Source of the DNA: Eutreptiella sp. 'Long Island Sound 2002'
Lineage: Eukaryota > Euglenozoa > Euglenophyceae > Eutreptiales > Eutreptiaceae
Length of the DNA stretch: 64,000 nt
Reading direction: 5' to 3'
Assembly: GCA_964036045.1 (NCBI GenBank)
Contig: OZ038392.1
Span: 22,470,090 to 22,534,089 of the forward strand
Under the pieces are notes generated by a model, which saw only the letters and a list, made by a program, of their open reading frames with translations, was not told the origin of the DNA and made no database searches. Of this stretch, positions 45,641-55,424 are shown piece by piece (the first letter of the stretch is position 1; each line of letters opens with the position of its first letter). The position numbers and the translations under genes were made by a program.

Positions 45641-46700
45641 CAAATAGGGTGAAAAACACGTAAATACGGACTAAAACATGCTCTACATACCTTGGATGGT
45701 CATATTGTGTGGTCACAATAACAAAAAAAATGTTCGAAAACTTCGATTTTTGAGCTCTACAGGGTGAAAACTTGCATAAGCAGGTTGTGCACCGGCCCAT
45801 TTACTCCCCCCCCCCCCGGCCCAATACCCAAATAGGCCGAAAAACACGTAAATACGGCCTAAAACATACGTAACATAGTTTGGATGGTCATTTTAAGTGA
45901 GAACAATATTAAAAACATACGTTTCGAAAACTTCGATTTTTGAGCCGCCCAGGGGCATTGGAGGGGGGGGTTCAGGGAGGGGCGATGCGGGGGGGGGGGG
46001 GTCGGGAGGGTCGGTTGGGGGGGGGGTCCCAGGTGGGGCAATTTGGGATGGTGGTGGGAGGGGGGGGGGGGGCACAGGCTCCCGTTACCTCCCCTTGCCC
46101 TCCCTCTGGGGTGAGAGCTAGGGCTACGGTTAGGGCTAGGGTTAGGGCTAGGGTTAGGGTTAGGGTCATGGGTACGGTTAGGTGTAGCGTTAGGAGCAGG
46201 CTGAGGGTTGGGGTGGGTGTTAGAGTCAAGGTTGGGTTCAAGTATAGCGTTGGGGTGCTCCACCGCCTGGGCGGGGAGGGATGCTACGTTGGCAAGGGAA
46301 ATGAAAAAAATTTTCGGGCGCCTTCGGCGCCACCATATGTATGGCCAGTAGCTATTGACCCTTGGTAACCAAGTGGGCCCGGAGGGCAGGGAGGGGGGGG
46401 GGGGGGGTCGCGTACCCGAACCGAGGAGACGGCCCCCCCGTGCGCCCAGGGTGAAAAACTGCACAAGCACGTTGTGTACCGGTCCCTTGGGAGGAAACCC
46501 CCCCCTGGACCTAATACCCAAATAGGGTGAAAACCACAAAAATGCTTTACATACCTTGGATGGTCATATCATGTGGTCACAATATCATAGGAATAAGTTT
46601 CGAAAACTTCTACTTTTGAGCTGTCCAGGGTGAAAAACTGCAGAAGCAGGTTGTGTACCAACACATTCACTAGGCCATTGTTGGTGGAAACGGCCATTTT
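45625..46700 (+). repeat. 180-bp satellite copies with intervening G-rich DNA
   Basis: Units at about 45625-45960 and 46440-46690 (CCCAAATAGG, ACATACCTTGGATGGTCAT, TTGAGCT, AGCAGGTTGTG). Between them, 45960-46440 holds G runs and the telomere-like tract described separately. Confidence 0.8.
46110..46260 (+). repeat. Interstitial telomere-like tract
   Basis: Degenerate hexamers on the plus strand: GGGCTACGGTTAGGGCTAGG, then GTTAGGGTTAGGGTC and GGTTAGGTGTAGCGTTAGG variants, about fifteen copies with drift. Shorter TTAGGGTTAGGG pieces occur in every 1.15-kb satellite unit and at 32765. Confidence 0.7.
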
Positions 46701-47065
46701 GCGTCGTTGGCACGGCCATTTGGGCGGCCCTCGGCAAGGCTAGAGACGGCCAAAAACGTCTTGTTGTATCCTGGTAGGCATATACTGTCACAACATCCCC
46801 ACTCACACCCCTCAGAGTGGGTACCACGGGGTCACCGAGGTCGCCAAAACCGGCAACATAGCAAAAATGGCTGCAAAGCGCTCGTCCCAATCTGTCCCAT
46901 CCAAACCCCATGGAGCCGGGACCCGGAAACACTTTTTCGGCTCAAAATCGAAAAAAAACCAAAAGATTCATGATTTTCGACCCCCAAAAGGGGGGGGGTC
47001 ATTTTTTGAACCCCCGCCCACCTCCCTGAAAACCACCAAAAAGTGGGTTTCAAGTGGGGGGGGGG
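46664..47065 (+). repeat. Dispersed repeat S, copy 2
   Basis: Matches 39269-39690 almost base for base up to the C/G runs (for example GGGGTCACCGAGGTCGCCAA and CCCATGGAG-CGGGACCCGGA). A short third copy starts at 47538 and soon diverges. Confidence 0.85.
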
Positions 47066-48080
47066 GGGGGCTGGGGGGGGGGGGGGGGTGCGGACCAAAA
47101 ACTCATTGGGGGATGTGTTTATTGGACAAAATAATGATTTTACAAGGGGTAAAACTAACAATTCAACCCCTTGGGGTAGGGTACGCGAATAGCCTCAAAA
47201 AGGCCAAAATGGGGGGGGGGTATGTGGCGTTTTCCCCTATATACGCCTCCCTAGCTTTGATCTAACAACCTCTGCGAGGTGATTCCATTTTTGAGCTGTC
47301 CAGAGTGAAAAACTGCATAAGCACGTTGTGTACCAATCCCTTGCGAGCATCCCCCCCCCCCCCCGTGCGGCCAATACCCAAATAGGGTGAAAAACATGTA
47401 AATACGGCCTAAAACAGCTTTACATACCTTGGATGGTCATATTGTGTGGTCACAATGTCAAAAATGTAAGGTTCAAAAACTTCGATTGTTGAGCTGCCCA
47501 GGGTGAAAAACTGCATAAGCAGGTTGTGTACCGGCCCATTCACTAGGCCATTATTGGTAGAAAGAGCCATTTCGCGTCGTTTGTGCACACACCAAAGGCC
47601 ATGGAACCACCTACAAACAGCAAGTTTGAAGCTTTTGGGGGGGCCATGGCTCGGGCTAGATGGGCTTGGCGGCCACTACATGGGTCCCCATGGGTGCTCA
47701 AGTACCCGTATTGTCACTAAATCATCACCCAAACCCATCCCAGGGGCGACAGAAGGGTTTCGGAAAAAGTCGAATTTTGGAAATCTTGCAGGTGTCACTA
47801 AACAGCCCATCCAGCGTGAAAACGGCTAAGTCCTCACTGGCAAGGGCCCATAGGGGGGGGCGGCCGGGGGTACCTGGAGTTCGGACGCGGGACCCCCGCC
47901 ATGGGTTAGGGGGTCCATGTACAAGAGAAAAGTTGCCCAGGACCTGGGTCCAAATCCACACACAGCACCCAGAATACGCAAAGAAGTTTTGACCCTCCCC
48001 CCAGCACCCCCCCCCCCACCCCCACCCCCCCCAAAAAGGGGTACCCGGGTACGGGGGGTAAGGGGTCAAAAACAAAAAAT
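47066..48080. other. Repeat-rich intergenic DNA
   Basis: Holds G runs (47058-47090), a 180-bp satellite unit (47280-47560) and a short S copy. A segment at 47100-47285 (GACTTTACAAGGGGT-like, GGGTA-GTACGC, TTGATCTAACAACC, GAGGTGATT) recurs at 48080-48240. No gene supported. Confidence 0.6.
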
Positions 48081-50471
48081 TCATTGGGGGATCATTTTCT
48101 GTCCTAAAATGATGACTTTACAAGGGGTTGGACATCCGGTACCATACCTTGGGGTATCGTACGCAACTGACCCCCAAAAAGAGGGGTACATGGCGTACGC
48201 ACCTGCGCTTGATCTAACAACCCTCTTTGAGGTGATTTTAGTTCCTAAAGGACCCCCCAGGAAGTGGAGTGTCCCCCACCTCCGATTGGTGTGCCTATTT
48301 TTGGGGCGCAGGAGTACGGGGCACAGGGCCCGGGAAGCAAGCGCCGCAGGTGAACACACCTGCGCGGTCGTGGGGGGCGAGGGCCCGCTGGCGCCTACAA
48401 TAACGGGGTCCGTCAGGGGCAGGGGAGCGGGTGGAGTTGGAGAGGCCGTGAGAGTCGGCCGCACGGACATAGAGTGCGAGGCGGTAAAAGAGCGGAAAGC
48501 AGAGAGCGTGGCCGTGACAGACGGTGGTGCCGTGCGGGTGGTGCTCCGTGTACGCGTCGGCGTGGCCGTGACACATGACGTCTGGCTATTTGTCGCAGGG
48601 GGCGTTGCACTTGCAGTTGTGCTGCTGATGGCGATGGAGCTGTGAAAGACTGTCTGTGTGCGGGTGGGCGTGGGGGTGGGGGTGACCTTTGGTGTGTGCG
48701 TCCCCACGGGGGAGGCCGTGCCGCTGGCAGTGGCGGTGGGGGCAAGGGTGTGGGTGCGGGACGGTGTCGTGGTGGCGGTGGTGCTGGCAGTGCCCCCGTG
48801 GGTGGGGGTGCTGCTACAGGTACGGGGGGAGGTCGCACTGCAGGTCGTGGACAGCCTCGGAGTACTGGTGACGGTCGCGGAGGCCGTGGCAGTGCCCGTT
48901 GGGTGTGCGGTGCGTGTCACGGATCCGGTTCCCGAGGCCGTGGGTACCGGCGTACCAGACGGTGTTCTGCTCCGAGAACGCGTTGCCGAGGCCGTGGCGG
49001 TGGTGGAGCGCGTGGGGGTGGCGCTGGGCTTGACCGAAGGGGAGCGCGTGGCGGTAGCCGTGGGGGATGGGCTACACGCACACGTCCGCGTGCATGACCC
49101 TGTGTGGCAGGCGGTGGCGGTGGCGGACGCAGTAGGCGTGCAGGCGGATGAGGGCGTCACGCTGCCGCTGGCCGTCATGCCCCTCGTGCCGGTGCTTGTT
49201 GTGGTGGCGGCAGGCGTCGGGGTGTTTGTGGAGGTGGATGCGCTGCTGGTGCTCGGCGTGGTTGTGAGTGCAGTGGTGGAGCTGGGGGTATTTGTAGCGG
49301 CGTGGGTAGCAGTGGACGTGGATGTGGCAGTGCAGGTCAAAGCGGAGGTGGAAGTGACTGTAGCAGCCGGGGTACCGGTGGCCGTGATGGTGTGCAGTGG
49401 TGTGACAGTTGGGTCGGCGGTGGGGGTGTGGCTGGGGGTGTGGGTCGCACCGCAAGTGGCGGTGCACGTCGCGGACCGCGTCGCTGTGCCGCTGGGGCTC
49501 ATTGACTGTGTCTCAGCCTCCGTGGCCGTTGCGGTGGAGGTCCGTGTCCCAAGTCCGGTGCTGCTTGTGGTCGTGCAGGTGACGGATGGGGTCGGTACGA
49601 CTGAGGGACTGGCGGACGTCGTGCCCACCGCTGTGGAAGAGAGGGGTAGGGTCTGACTGGGTGTGACCGAGGGTGTGGCTGTGGCCCTGGGCGTTGCGGT
49701 GGGGCTGTCGGTGAGCAGCTGAGTGCACGTCACTGAGTGCGTGGGAGTCGTGGACACGGTGGCTGTGTGGGCCGCCGTGCGGGTGGTGCTCCGTGTACCC
49801 GTCGGCGTGGCCGTGACACGTGACGTCTGGCTCTTTGTCGCAGGAGGAGTTGCACTTGCAGTTGTGCTGCTGGTGGCGGTCCGCGTGGGGTTGGGCGTGG
49901 GGGTGGGGGTGACCTTTGGTGTGTGCGTCCCCACGGGGGAGGCCGTGCCGCTGGCAGTGGCGGTGGGGGCAAGGGTGTGGGTGCGGGACGGTGTCGTGGT
50001 GGCGGTGGTGCTGGCAGTGCCCCCGTGGGTGGGGGTGCTGCTACACGTATGGGGGGAGGTCGCACTGCAGGTCGTGGACAGCCTCGGAGTACTGGTGACG
50101 GTCGCGGAGGCCGTGGCAGTGCCCGTTGGGTGTGCGGTGCGTGTCACGGATCCGGTTCCCGAGGCCGAAGCCGTGCGGGACGCTTCGATGGTCGCCGAAG
50201 GGGTGCCGCTCGATGAGCCGGTGCGAGGCGGTGCGGGCCTGGCCCGCGTGACGCTGTCGGACGTGATGCCTGTGGCGGTCGCGGTCACACGCGACGCCTC
50301 TGGAACGGGGCCGGACGTCGCAGTGGCCGTGGAGGTCGGAGTGCCTGTGAAACGCACGCGGCGTGGCGGGTCCTGCTGCTGCGCTCCTCCAATGCGTGCC
50401 TGCCGGGGGTGGGAGGGTCGCGAGCGGCCGCGACAGTGGCCATCGACGGTTGGTAACCGGTTGCAGAGCAA
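48081..50471 (-). CDS. Thr/Ser-rich mucin-like protein (gene boundaries uncertain)
   Basis: A single 796-residue open frame, of which about residues 20-690 are almost wholly Thr, Ser, Ala and Pro in TxTxT and SxTxT patterns, with sparse Cys pairs (TCTATSTSTATHA, CHTGSCTRTCACS). Such sequence is typical of heavily O-glycosylated cell-surface or secreted proteins. No signal peptide is clear at 50471, so a 5' exon may be missing. The last ~100 residues (after about 48400) lose the composition and enter repeat sequence, so the true end is probably earlier. An internal duplication is listed separately. The plus strand also has long Val/Ala/Gly-rich frames across the region, but they are shorter and broken. 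Confidence 0.55.
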   Translation of the reverse strand: MLCNRLPTVDGHCRGRSRPSHPRQARIGGAQQQDPPRRVRFTGTPTSTATATSGPVPEASRVTATATGITSDSVTRARPAPPRTGSSSGTPSATIEASRTASASGTGSVTRTAHPTGTATASATVTSTPRLSTTCSATSPHTCSSTPTHGGTASTTATTTPSRTHTLAPTATASGTASPVGTHTPKVTPTPTPNPTRTATSSTTASATPPATKSQTSRVTATPTGTRSTTRTAAHTATVSTTPTHSVTCTQLLTDSPTATPRATATPSVTPSQTLPLSSTAVGTTSASPSVVPTPSVTCTTTSSTGLGTRTSTATATEAETQSMSPSGTATRSATCTATCGATHTPSHTPTADPTVTPLHTITATGTPAATVTSTSALTCTATSTSTATHAATNTPSSTTALTTTPSTSSASTSTNTPTPAATTTSTGTRGMTASGSVTPSSACTPTASATATACHTGSCTRTCACSPSPTATATRSPSVKPSATPTRSTTATASATRSRSRTPSGTPVPTASGTGSVTRTAHPTGTATASATVTSTPRLSTTCSATSPRTCSSTPTHGGTASTTATTTPSRTHTLAPTATASGTASPVGTHTPKVTPTPTPTRTQTVFHSSIAISSTTASATPPATNSQTSCVTATPTRTRSTTRTAPPSVTATLSAFRSFTASHSMSVRPTLTASPTPPAPLPLTDPVIVGASGPSPPTTAQVCSPAALASRALCPVLLRPKNRHTNRRWGTLHFLGGPLGTKITSKRVVRSSAGAYAMYPSFWGSVAYDTPRYGTGCPTPCKVIILGQKMIPQ
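48533..48939 (-). repeat. Internal duplication in the mucin-like frame, copy 1
   Basis: About 400 bp nearly identical to 49778-50166. The offset is 1227 bp over most of the length and 1245 bp at the low-coordinate end, so the copies differ by an 18-bp indel. Few substitutions; recent duplication or gene conversion. Confidence 0.9.
49778..50166 (-). repeat. Internal duplication in the mucin-like frame, copy 2
   Basis: The partner of 48533-48939. Both copies keep the Thr-rich frame open. Both start (minus strand) within ASGTGSVTRTAHPTGTATAS and end near RSTTRTA. Confidence 0.9.
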
Positions 50472-50917
50472 GTTGGGGCGGTTGTGAAACGGGTCGGGGG
50501 CAGTCGGGAGTGGACAGAAGCAGGTCTAACGGCACCGGACCGGGAGGGGGGTCCTCGCCCCCTCTTTCAAGCGCAACGGTCGGGAGCCCCAACCACCGGG
50601 GCCCATGCCGCCCCCGCAGCGGCGCCCAGACAACGCTTCGCCGCTTTGGGCATCCCGGGGCCCCCAACGGCCCGAACGACCCCTTCCCCCCCCCCAACTC
50701 CGCACCCCTCGGCCTGCGGCGTGTCGGAGCGTCCCCTTCGGGTGGGGGGTGGTCCGAGGCCGGCACCCCTCCACACGTCCGCCGTGCGCTCTTCCTCGCC
50801 GAAGTGCCCCCCCAGCGGGAGGGCAGCCATCCGGCAGCCCGGCAGCGCGTCCCTGCGATGCCCTGGCCCACATCGCTCCGGAGGCTCAGTGTCAGGCCCC
50901 GACCCCCCCCCCCCCGT
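50472..50917. other. GC-rich intergenic or 5' flank of the mucin-like frame
   Basis: Overlapping Arg/Pro/Gly-rich frames on both strands and no recognisable exon. Confidence 0.4.
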
Positions 50918-51425
50918 GTAACAGTCCGTCGGGTTGTTGTTTCTTTACGGGGCCCTGGACAGTCGCCCGTTCTTCCCTTCGCATGTTGCGTCGGGTCGCT
51001 GCGTTCTGTCGGCCGCTGCCGCCGGTGCTCCTGCCGGTGTCGTTTCCGCGTTCGCGGAGCCCCGTCGTTGGTGTGCCGGGGCTGTGCTGGTTGTGGCGGG
51101 ATATGCCGTTTGTGCGTTAGCGGTGCCCAGTAGTTGGTGTATTGGGGGTTGTGCTGGTTGTTGCGGGGGTCGTTTGACTGTTTTCGCTGCACACGCACCC
51201 CCGTCCTCAGGCCATCCACAACCTGCCTCGCAGCGTCAGGCCCCGAGCCCCCCCCCCCCCCCCCCCGGCCGGGCTCCAAAAAGTGGGGGAAAAACTAATG
51301 TCGGTCATTTCCAAAGGAATAAGTAAAATGTTTTGTATGTACGTATGTTTGTTTGTTTGTTTGTATGGAAGGGGGATGCCATTTTATAGAGGAAGGCCTG
51401 CATGGGTCTCCAGGCCGGCTGGCAT
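50918..51425 (+). repeat. Dispersed repeat R, copy 3 (longest)
   Basis: Contains the block shared with 6085-6395, the C run, GGGCTCCAAAAAGTGGGGGA, the TTTG run and GCCATTTTATAGAGGAAGGCC. Its part from about 51000 is found as a reverse complement at 33535-33905. About 0.5 kb, non-coding. Confidence 0.8.
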
Positions 51426-52546
51426 ACAGGGGCATACAGGCACCCCATCTGCTGCCGATTCGTCATGAAGCTCCTCCAGTGGCGCATCGTCTTGTGAGGA
51501 CACGTGCAGCGGCTCGGGGTCCAGCAGTGACAGCCGTGCGGCTGAACTTCGTCGGATTATGGCGTCATCAAAGCCCCCGGGCGGGCGGGAAATTGCTCCA
51601 AAGGGGGGGGAGGGGTCGTGTGGGGGGGGGGGGGGGGGGCTGGGGCTCTTCTGTCAAGCCGTTACGGCTGCAGACGCTCTGCATGGGACCGACATGGGGG
51701 GCCGCGAACCAAAAAAATGCACTTTACATTTTTGGAATCAGCGCGTCGATTGGGGTCTGAAAAGTGGTCATTTGCCCCCTGTTCGATGAAAACAAATTGC
51801 CAATATTTGTGCCAAAAATAAAACAGCCAAAATCAAGGCCTCTGACAGAAGAGCCCCATTCCCAGCCCCCCCCCCCCTCCCCCCGGGGTCTGGGGGACTC
51901 ATATGACCCTCCCCCCATTGAGGCAACTTCCCACCCGCCCCGCACCCATTTGTTTTGCATCATGGTTGGCTCCATCCCCAACCCCTGTGCAGCGCTTTGT
52001 GTTGTGTTATGTCTCGTGTCTCAGAGGGGGTGCTCCTGATGGTGTCATGGGCTGTACCTGCCCGACTGAATCGTCGTTTCGTCATCGGGGTGTGGGAGGC
52101 CGGGAGGGGGGCACACCACGCGTCTTACATCATACCCTGAGGTCAGCACCATTGAATGTACTTCGAGCCCCCCCCCCCCCCGCCACGATGGTCACTTTGG
52201 TGTGGAGGGGGGGGGGGGGTCCGGATGGGGTACCCCCCCCTCCTCCTACGGTGTACGGCCATTCCAATTCTTCCCTCCCCCCCCCCCCTGCCCTGGGCTC
52301 TGCCACGTTGGTGGCCCTGAACAGGGCAGTGATGGTGTTGCTGTGTCAGAGGGTTGCTCCAAGTATCGGGTCAGGGGGTTGTCCGCGGAACTGGCGGGGG
52401 GGGGGGGGTCCCGGTGTAGGACATGCAGCGAGCACCCCCCCCCCCCGCTCCCCATGACCCCTGGCCCAAAAGCAGACACGGCCCCTCAGAGACTGCAACG
52501 GCAGACCCCCCAGGGGACAGGCGCTTTGGTACCCCGAGCCGCGCAC
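51426..52546. other. Intergenic, no supported gene
   Basis: G/C runs at 51615-51640, 51868, 52170, 52207 and 52270. An M2 MITE-like right end lies at 52240-52272 (TACGGTGTACGGCCATTCCAA). No coding block stands out. Confidence 0.5.
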
Positions 52547-52734
52547 CTGCACACGGCACCATTTCATGCATCTCTTGATAGCCGAACCAGGCCGTGGTGC
52601 CCTGTCGCTGCCACTGCCCTGGGGCGTCGGCCCACACGTACTGCGACAGAACGCACTCATTGTCGCCCCACTCGATGGCCACACAGCCCACCGTATCTTT
52701 GCAGATCTGTCGACACTCCTCGACCGTATCATAC
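52547..52734 (-). CDS. PAN/apple-like domain exon
   Basis: Bounded by GCAACAG before and GTGCAG/GTGCGC after (minus strand). It encodes RYDTVEECRQICKDTVGCVA, IEWGDNECVLSQYVW and TAWFGYQEMHEMV. The pattern of Cys in ECRQIC...GCVAIEW...ECVL is that of PAN/apple modules: a paired CxxxC helix, a Cys at the start of the following strand, and a late Cys. These bind proteins or carbohydrates in secreted and surface proteins of alveolates and animals. The exon is 188 bp, so it joins in unequal phase. No neighbouring exon is certain. Confidence 0.6.
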
Positions 52735-52782
52735 CTGTTGCAAGAAGGAAGCACAAGCCTGCATATGTATTCGGGTATGTGT

Positions 52783-52866
52783 GCAGGTAGGTAGGTAGGT
52801 AGGGAGGGAGAGAGGGAGGGAGGGAGGGAGGGAGGGAGGGAGGGAGGGAGGGAGGGAGGTAGAGGT
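52783..52866 (+). repeat. GTAG/GGGA microsatellite
   Basis: Five GTAG units, then about fifteen GGGA/GAGG units. It lies in what would be the intron just upstream of the PAN-like exon. Confidence 0.95.
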
Positions 52867-53331
52867 GGAGGTAGAGATGACTTGACGATATTGGCCCCTT
52901 TCGGGGGCCGCACGCCCCGACGGTTGGCTAGTGGTCTCCGTCTGGCACAGGCGCTGCCGGTCACCCAACGGCCACGCCATGCGCGTTTCTCGGTCCGCTC
53001 TGGCAGCCCGTCGTCGTTGTCGCACCGCACATCGTGCGCGGGGTGTTTGCGGTGCTGTTTGTCGGGCACGCCAGGATCCGCTGCTCGGGGCTGCGCCTTG
53101 TCCCATGCTGTGTGCCGGGTGCCGGGCGGTCTCTGTGTGGGTAGTGCTTGGTGTGTGCCAGTGCGTTCACGTGCATGCCTCCTCACCCTGCACGGCACTG
53201 ACATGCACAACTCGGGGTGGTAGCTTCATGGATCACTCGGCCGTGTGGAAGAGCGTCTGGTCCCACGGTACTCCGTGTGTTATGACTATTTGTTGACTGG
53301 CGCAGCGCTAGTCAACGCGGAGGGGCGAGTG

Positions 53332-53526
53332 CTAGGCATACAACAAATCGGGGTCATCGCCAGAGTCCATGATATATACGCGTGGATGGGCATCATTGGT
53401 CAGGGCCGCCAACTGTGGAGCGGATCCTGGTGTTGGGCCCAGCGTGTTGACGACATATAGTGGGGCACCTGAAGCCTCCGGCGCCGGCAAGGGCAGGACA
53501 GGTATTGCTGCCAGAAATAGTCTGGT
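53332..53526 (-). CDS. Exon candidate, unknown protein
   Basis: A 64-residue frame: LFLAAIPVLPLPAPEASG, then LYVVNTLGPTPGSAPQLAAL, then NDAHPRVYIMDSGDDPDLLY, then TAG. It has good protein-like composition (hydrophobic start, acidic end). A CTGGCAG acceptor-like site occurs at 53508-53514 within it, so the exon may start there. On the opposite strand an equally long frame exists but looks less protein-like. No family recognised. Confidence 0.35.
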   Translation of the reverse strand, partial: TRLFLAAIPVLPLPAPEASGAPLYVVNTLGPTPGSAPQLAALTNDAHPRVYIMDSGDDPDLLYA

Positions 53527-53547
53527 TCACGGCAACGACAGTAGCAC

Positions 53548-53662
53548 CAGTAGGGAGGGAGGGAGGTAGATAGGTAGGTTAGGTAGGTAGGTAGGGAGGG
53601 AGGGATGGAGGGAGGGAGGTAGATAGGTAGGTTAGGAGGAGGAGGAGGAGGAGGAGGAGCGC
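53548..53662 (+). repeat. GAGG/GGTA/GGA compound microsatellite
   Basis: Two blocks of GGGA/GGTA repeats, then (GGA)n. It resembles 52783-52866. It separates the two exon candidates around it. Confidence 0.95.
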
Positions 53663-53746
53663 CTGCCGCGGTCCCACGGACGATGGGCCTTGGCGTCGTC
53701 CCCCGGGGGTCCCACGCAGACCAGCCGAGGGAGTCCTCCGTCTTAC

Positions 53747-53953
53747 CTCCGCTAGAGCAAGACGAATCTCGCCGCACACCTGAGAACGCTCCTCCCAGCA
53801 GGCCCTCTGGGTCTCAGCGTCGGTGTACGACAACGCTACGGTCCGATCTGCTCTCCGGTCCCTGCCACCGACCGCTCCGAACTGTCCTGGATGCACCCGA
53901 GTTAGCGTCCCAAGATCAACGTGACGGAAGGTGTGGGTCTCCCGGGGCATCAC
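53747..53953 (-). CDS. Exon candidate with strong splice donor
   Basis: Reads RADRTVALSYTDAETQRACW, then EERSQVCGEIRLALAE, and ends at GCGGAG/GTAAGA, a consensus 5' splice site on the minus strand. The upstream limit is unclear; an ATG is at 53953. Two Cys spaced seven apart lie in a helical stretch. It may belong to the same minus-strand gene as the PAN-like exon about 1 kb downstream. Confidence 0.45.
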
Positions 53954-54045
53954 CCCCGACTTAGAACGCCGCTAGACAAGGAGCGCGGCCTGGCTCGACA
54001 ACGCGCTGTGCCAGAACGGTCCGGGCGCGTGAGGTCGAGGACGGG

Positions 54046-54783
54046 TCAGGGACGTATATAGGGCCACAGGGAGGGCCGGGTCAGCGCCACCTGCACGTCC
54101 TTGAAGACCGTACGGGGGCCTTGGGAAGCCGCATTGAGGATGGCCGAGAAGGCTGAATGCAGTGCGGCACACCAAGAGGGGATCACATCTCCACAGAGGC
54201 CGGCCTCCAAGCTCTGTCCGTCGCCACCGTAATGGATGGCCCAGAGGCGGCGCCGGTCTGGGAAATGGGGGGCAAGCCCGTGCCGGCCGAGGATGTCCAA
54301 GATGATCACGTCGTGGGCTTCCCGGTCAACTTCTTGCCGTACGTTGAACGGCATCCGGTTGCTCTCGAAGTACACATACAGGACTCGGTATGGACTCCGC
54401 CTGCTACGGGTGGCGATGGTGGACTTCACCTCGGGGGCGAGGAGGAGGTCTCCTGACAGCCACAGGCCTAGGATGACGTCCCAGGCTGGCCACCTGGATG
54501 ACCCAGGCGTCGGGGCCCAATTGGCGACGTGGAACCATTCTGGTGGAGGGCTGTTGGCGAGGGACCGGTTCACGGGGTCCCCCGTCAGTGGGGAGAAGTG
54601 GTCGGCAAGGGGCAGGATGGGCACCGCATGCCGTTTGTGCAGGAGGACGGTAGTGAGTATGGCGCCGCAGAGGAGGCCACGGAGGTTCGCAGGACGCAGA
54701 ACCCTGTGGTGAAGGGCATCTCTGTGCGGCGGGGAGACGGCCCCAAGACGCCCGACGGTGTAGGGCTTGGGTGGCAGCGACAT
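54046..54783 (-). CDS. Possible type II membrane glycosyltransferase (GT31-like)
   Basis: Start taken at the ATG of 54783 (MSLPPKPYTVGRLGAVSPPH). A hydrophobic segment LRGLLCGAILTTVLL at about residues 35-49 would be a signal anchor. A luminal part follows with PEWFHVANWAP and then YRVLYVYFESNRMPFNVRQE, VDREAHDVIILDI. The order (hydrophobic strand, then an ExxxxxDVIxLD stretch) resembles the start of beta-1,3-galactosyltransferase domains, where E...HGDII..DF precedes the DxD strand. No DxD metal site is seen before the stop at 54046. At 245 residues it is short for the family, so it is either spliced onward or truncated. The assignment is tentative. Confidence 0.35.
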   Translation of the reverse strand: MSLPPKPYTVGRLGAVSPPHRDALHHRVLRPANLRGLLCGAILTTVLLHKRHAVPILPLADHFSPLTGDPVNRSLANSPPPEWFHVANWAPTPGSSRWPAWDVILGLWLSGDLLLAPEVKSTIATRSRRSPYRVLYVYFESNRMPFNVRQEVDREAHDVIILDILGRHGLAPHFPDRRRLWAIHYGGDGQSLEAGLCGDVIPSWCAALHSAFSAILNAASQGPRTVFKDVQVALTRPSLWPYIRP

Positions 54784-54799
54784 CTGCACGTTCAGGGTT

Positions 54800-55303
54800 A
54801 CAATGTCCGGGCGGGATGACGGACGGTCGGGAGGAGGGGCAGCGGAGGAGGGGTGGGTGGCGGGGGGGGTGCTGGAGTAGCTTGCGGGCCACGGCCGCAG
54901 GGAGGGCGCGGGGGAGGCCCCGGACCCATTTACGTAGATGTCGGGGGTGGTATGTGGCCGCCAGCACCAAGAGACTGGTGCGGGTGAGGCCGCTGGCTTC
55001 GATAGAGACGCGGTTGTGCAAGGACGGCGGGAGGACAACATGATGGTGCTCGGGTAGGATGAGGGAAACAGGTGGCATGCCTTTGCGACAGAACTGTATC
55101 TAGTGAGATCCAGAAACCTGTACGCAGTGCACGGCGCCCACAAGCGACAGGGTGTCGCGGGGCCATGAGTCCGCCCTGCTGCACGCCCAATAGTAGTGTA
55201 TCCCTGCCGGCAGGTGCAGGCACATGTGGAGGGCGTAAGGAGGCGGGACGAACTGGGCCGTGCCCGGGGCTGGCATTGGGGGGGGAGCCGGGGGTGTACG
55301 CAC
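54800..55303 (-). pseudogene. Coding-like block with an in-frame TAG
   Basis: One frame reads YALHMCLHLPAGIHYYWACS, then DTLSLVGAVHCVQVSGSH, TAG at 55088-55090, then MPPVSLILPEHHHVVLPPSL and TSLLVLAATYHPRHLRKWVR. The residue mix is protein-like on both sides of the TAG. Either an intron lies here or the gene is broken. An ATG at 55078 could start a separate product. No family recognised. A parallel frame in 55290-55440 (EDIPDAVSQFRHSHFDGVPR) also looks coding. Confidence 0.35.
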
Positions 55304-55424
55304 CCAAGTGCAGGTCCATTAGTCGGGGGACGCCATCGAAGTGGGAGTGGCGGAACTGCGAAACGGCGTCGGGGATGTCCTCGTTGCGCCCCGCTGGCTC
55401 CTGCGCTAGCGGTCCCTCGGATGA

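Noticed and set aside
46110-46260. True chromosome end at the telomere-like tract
   Set aside because: The repeats are degenerate, short and surrounded by ordinary repeat DNA on both sides.
48658-50487. Plus-strand Val/Ala/Gly-rich frames as a membrane protein gene
   Set aside because: They are broken into pieces of 240-330 residues while the minus-strand Thr-rich frame is open throughout; GTG-rich repeats make all frames open.
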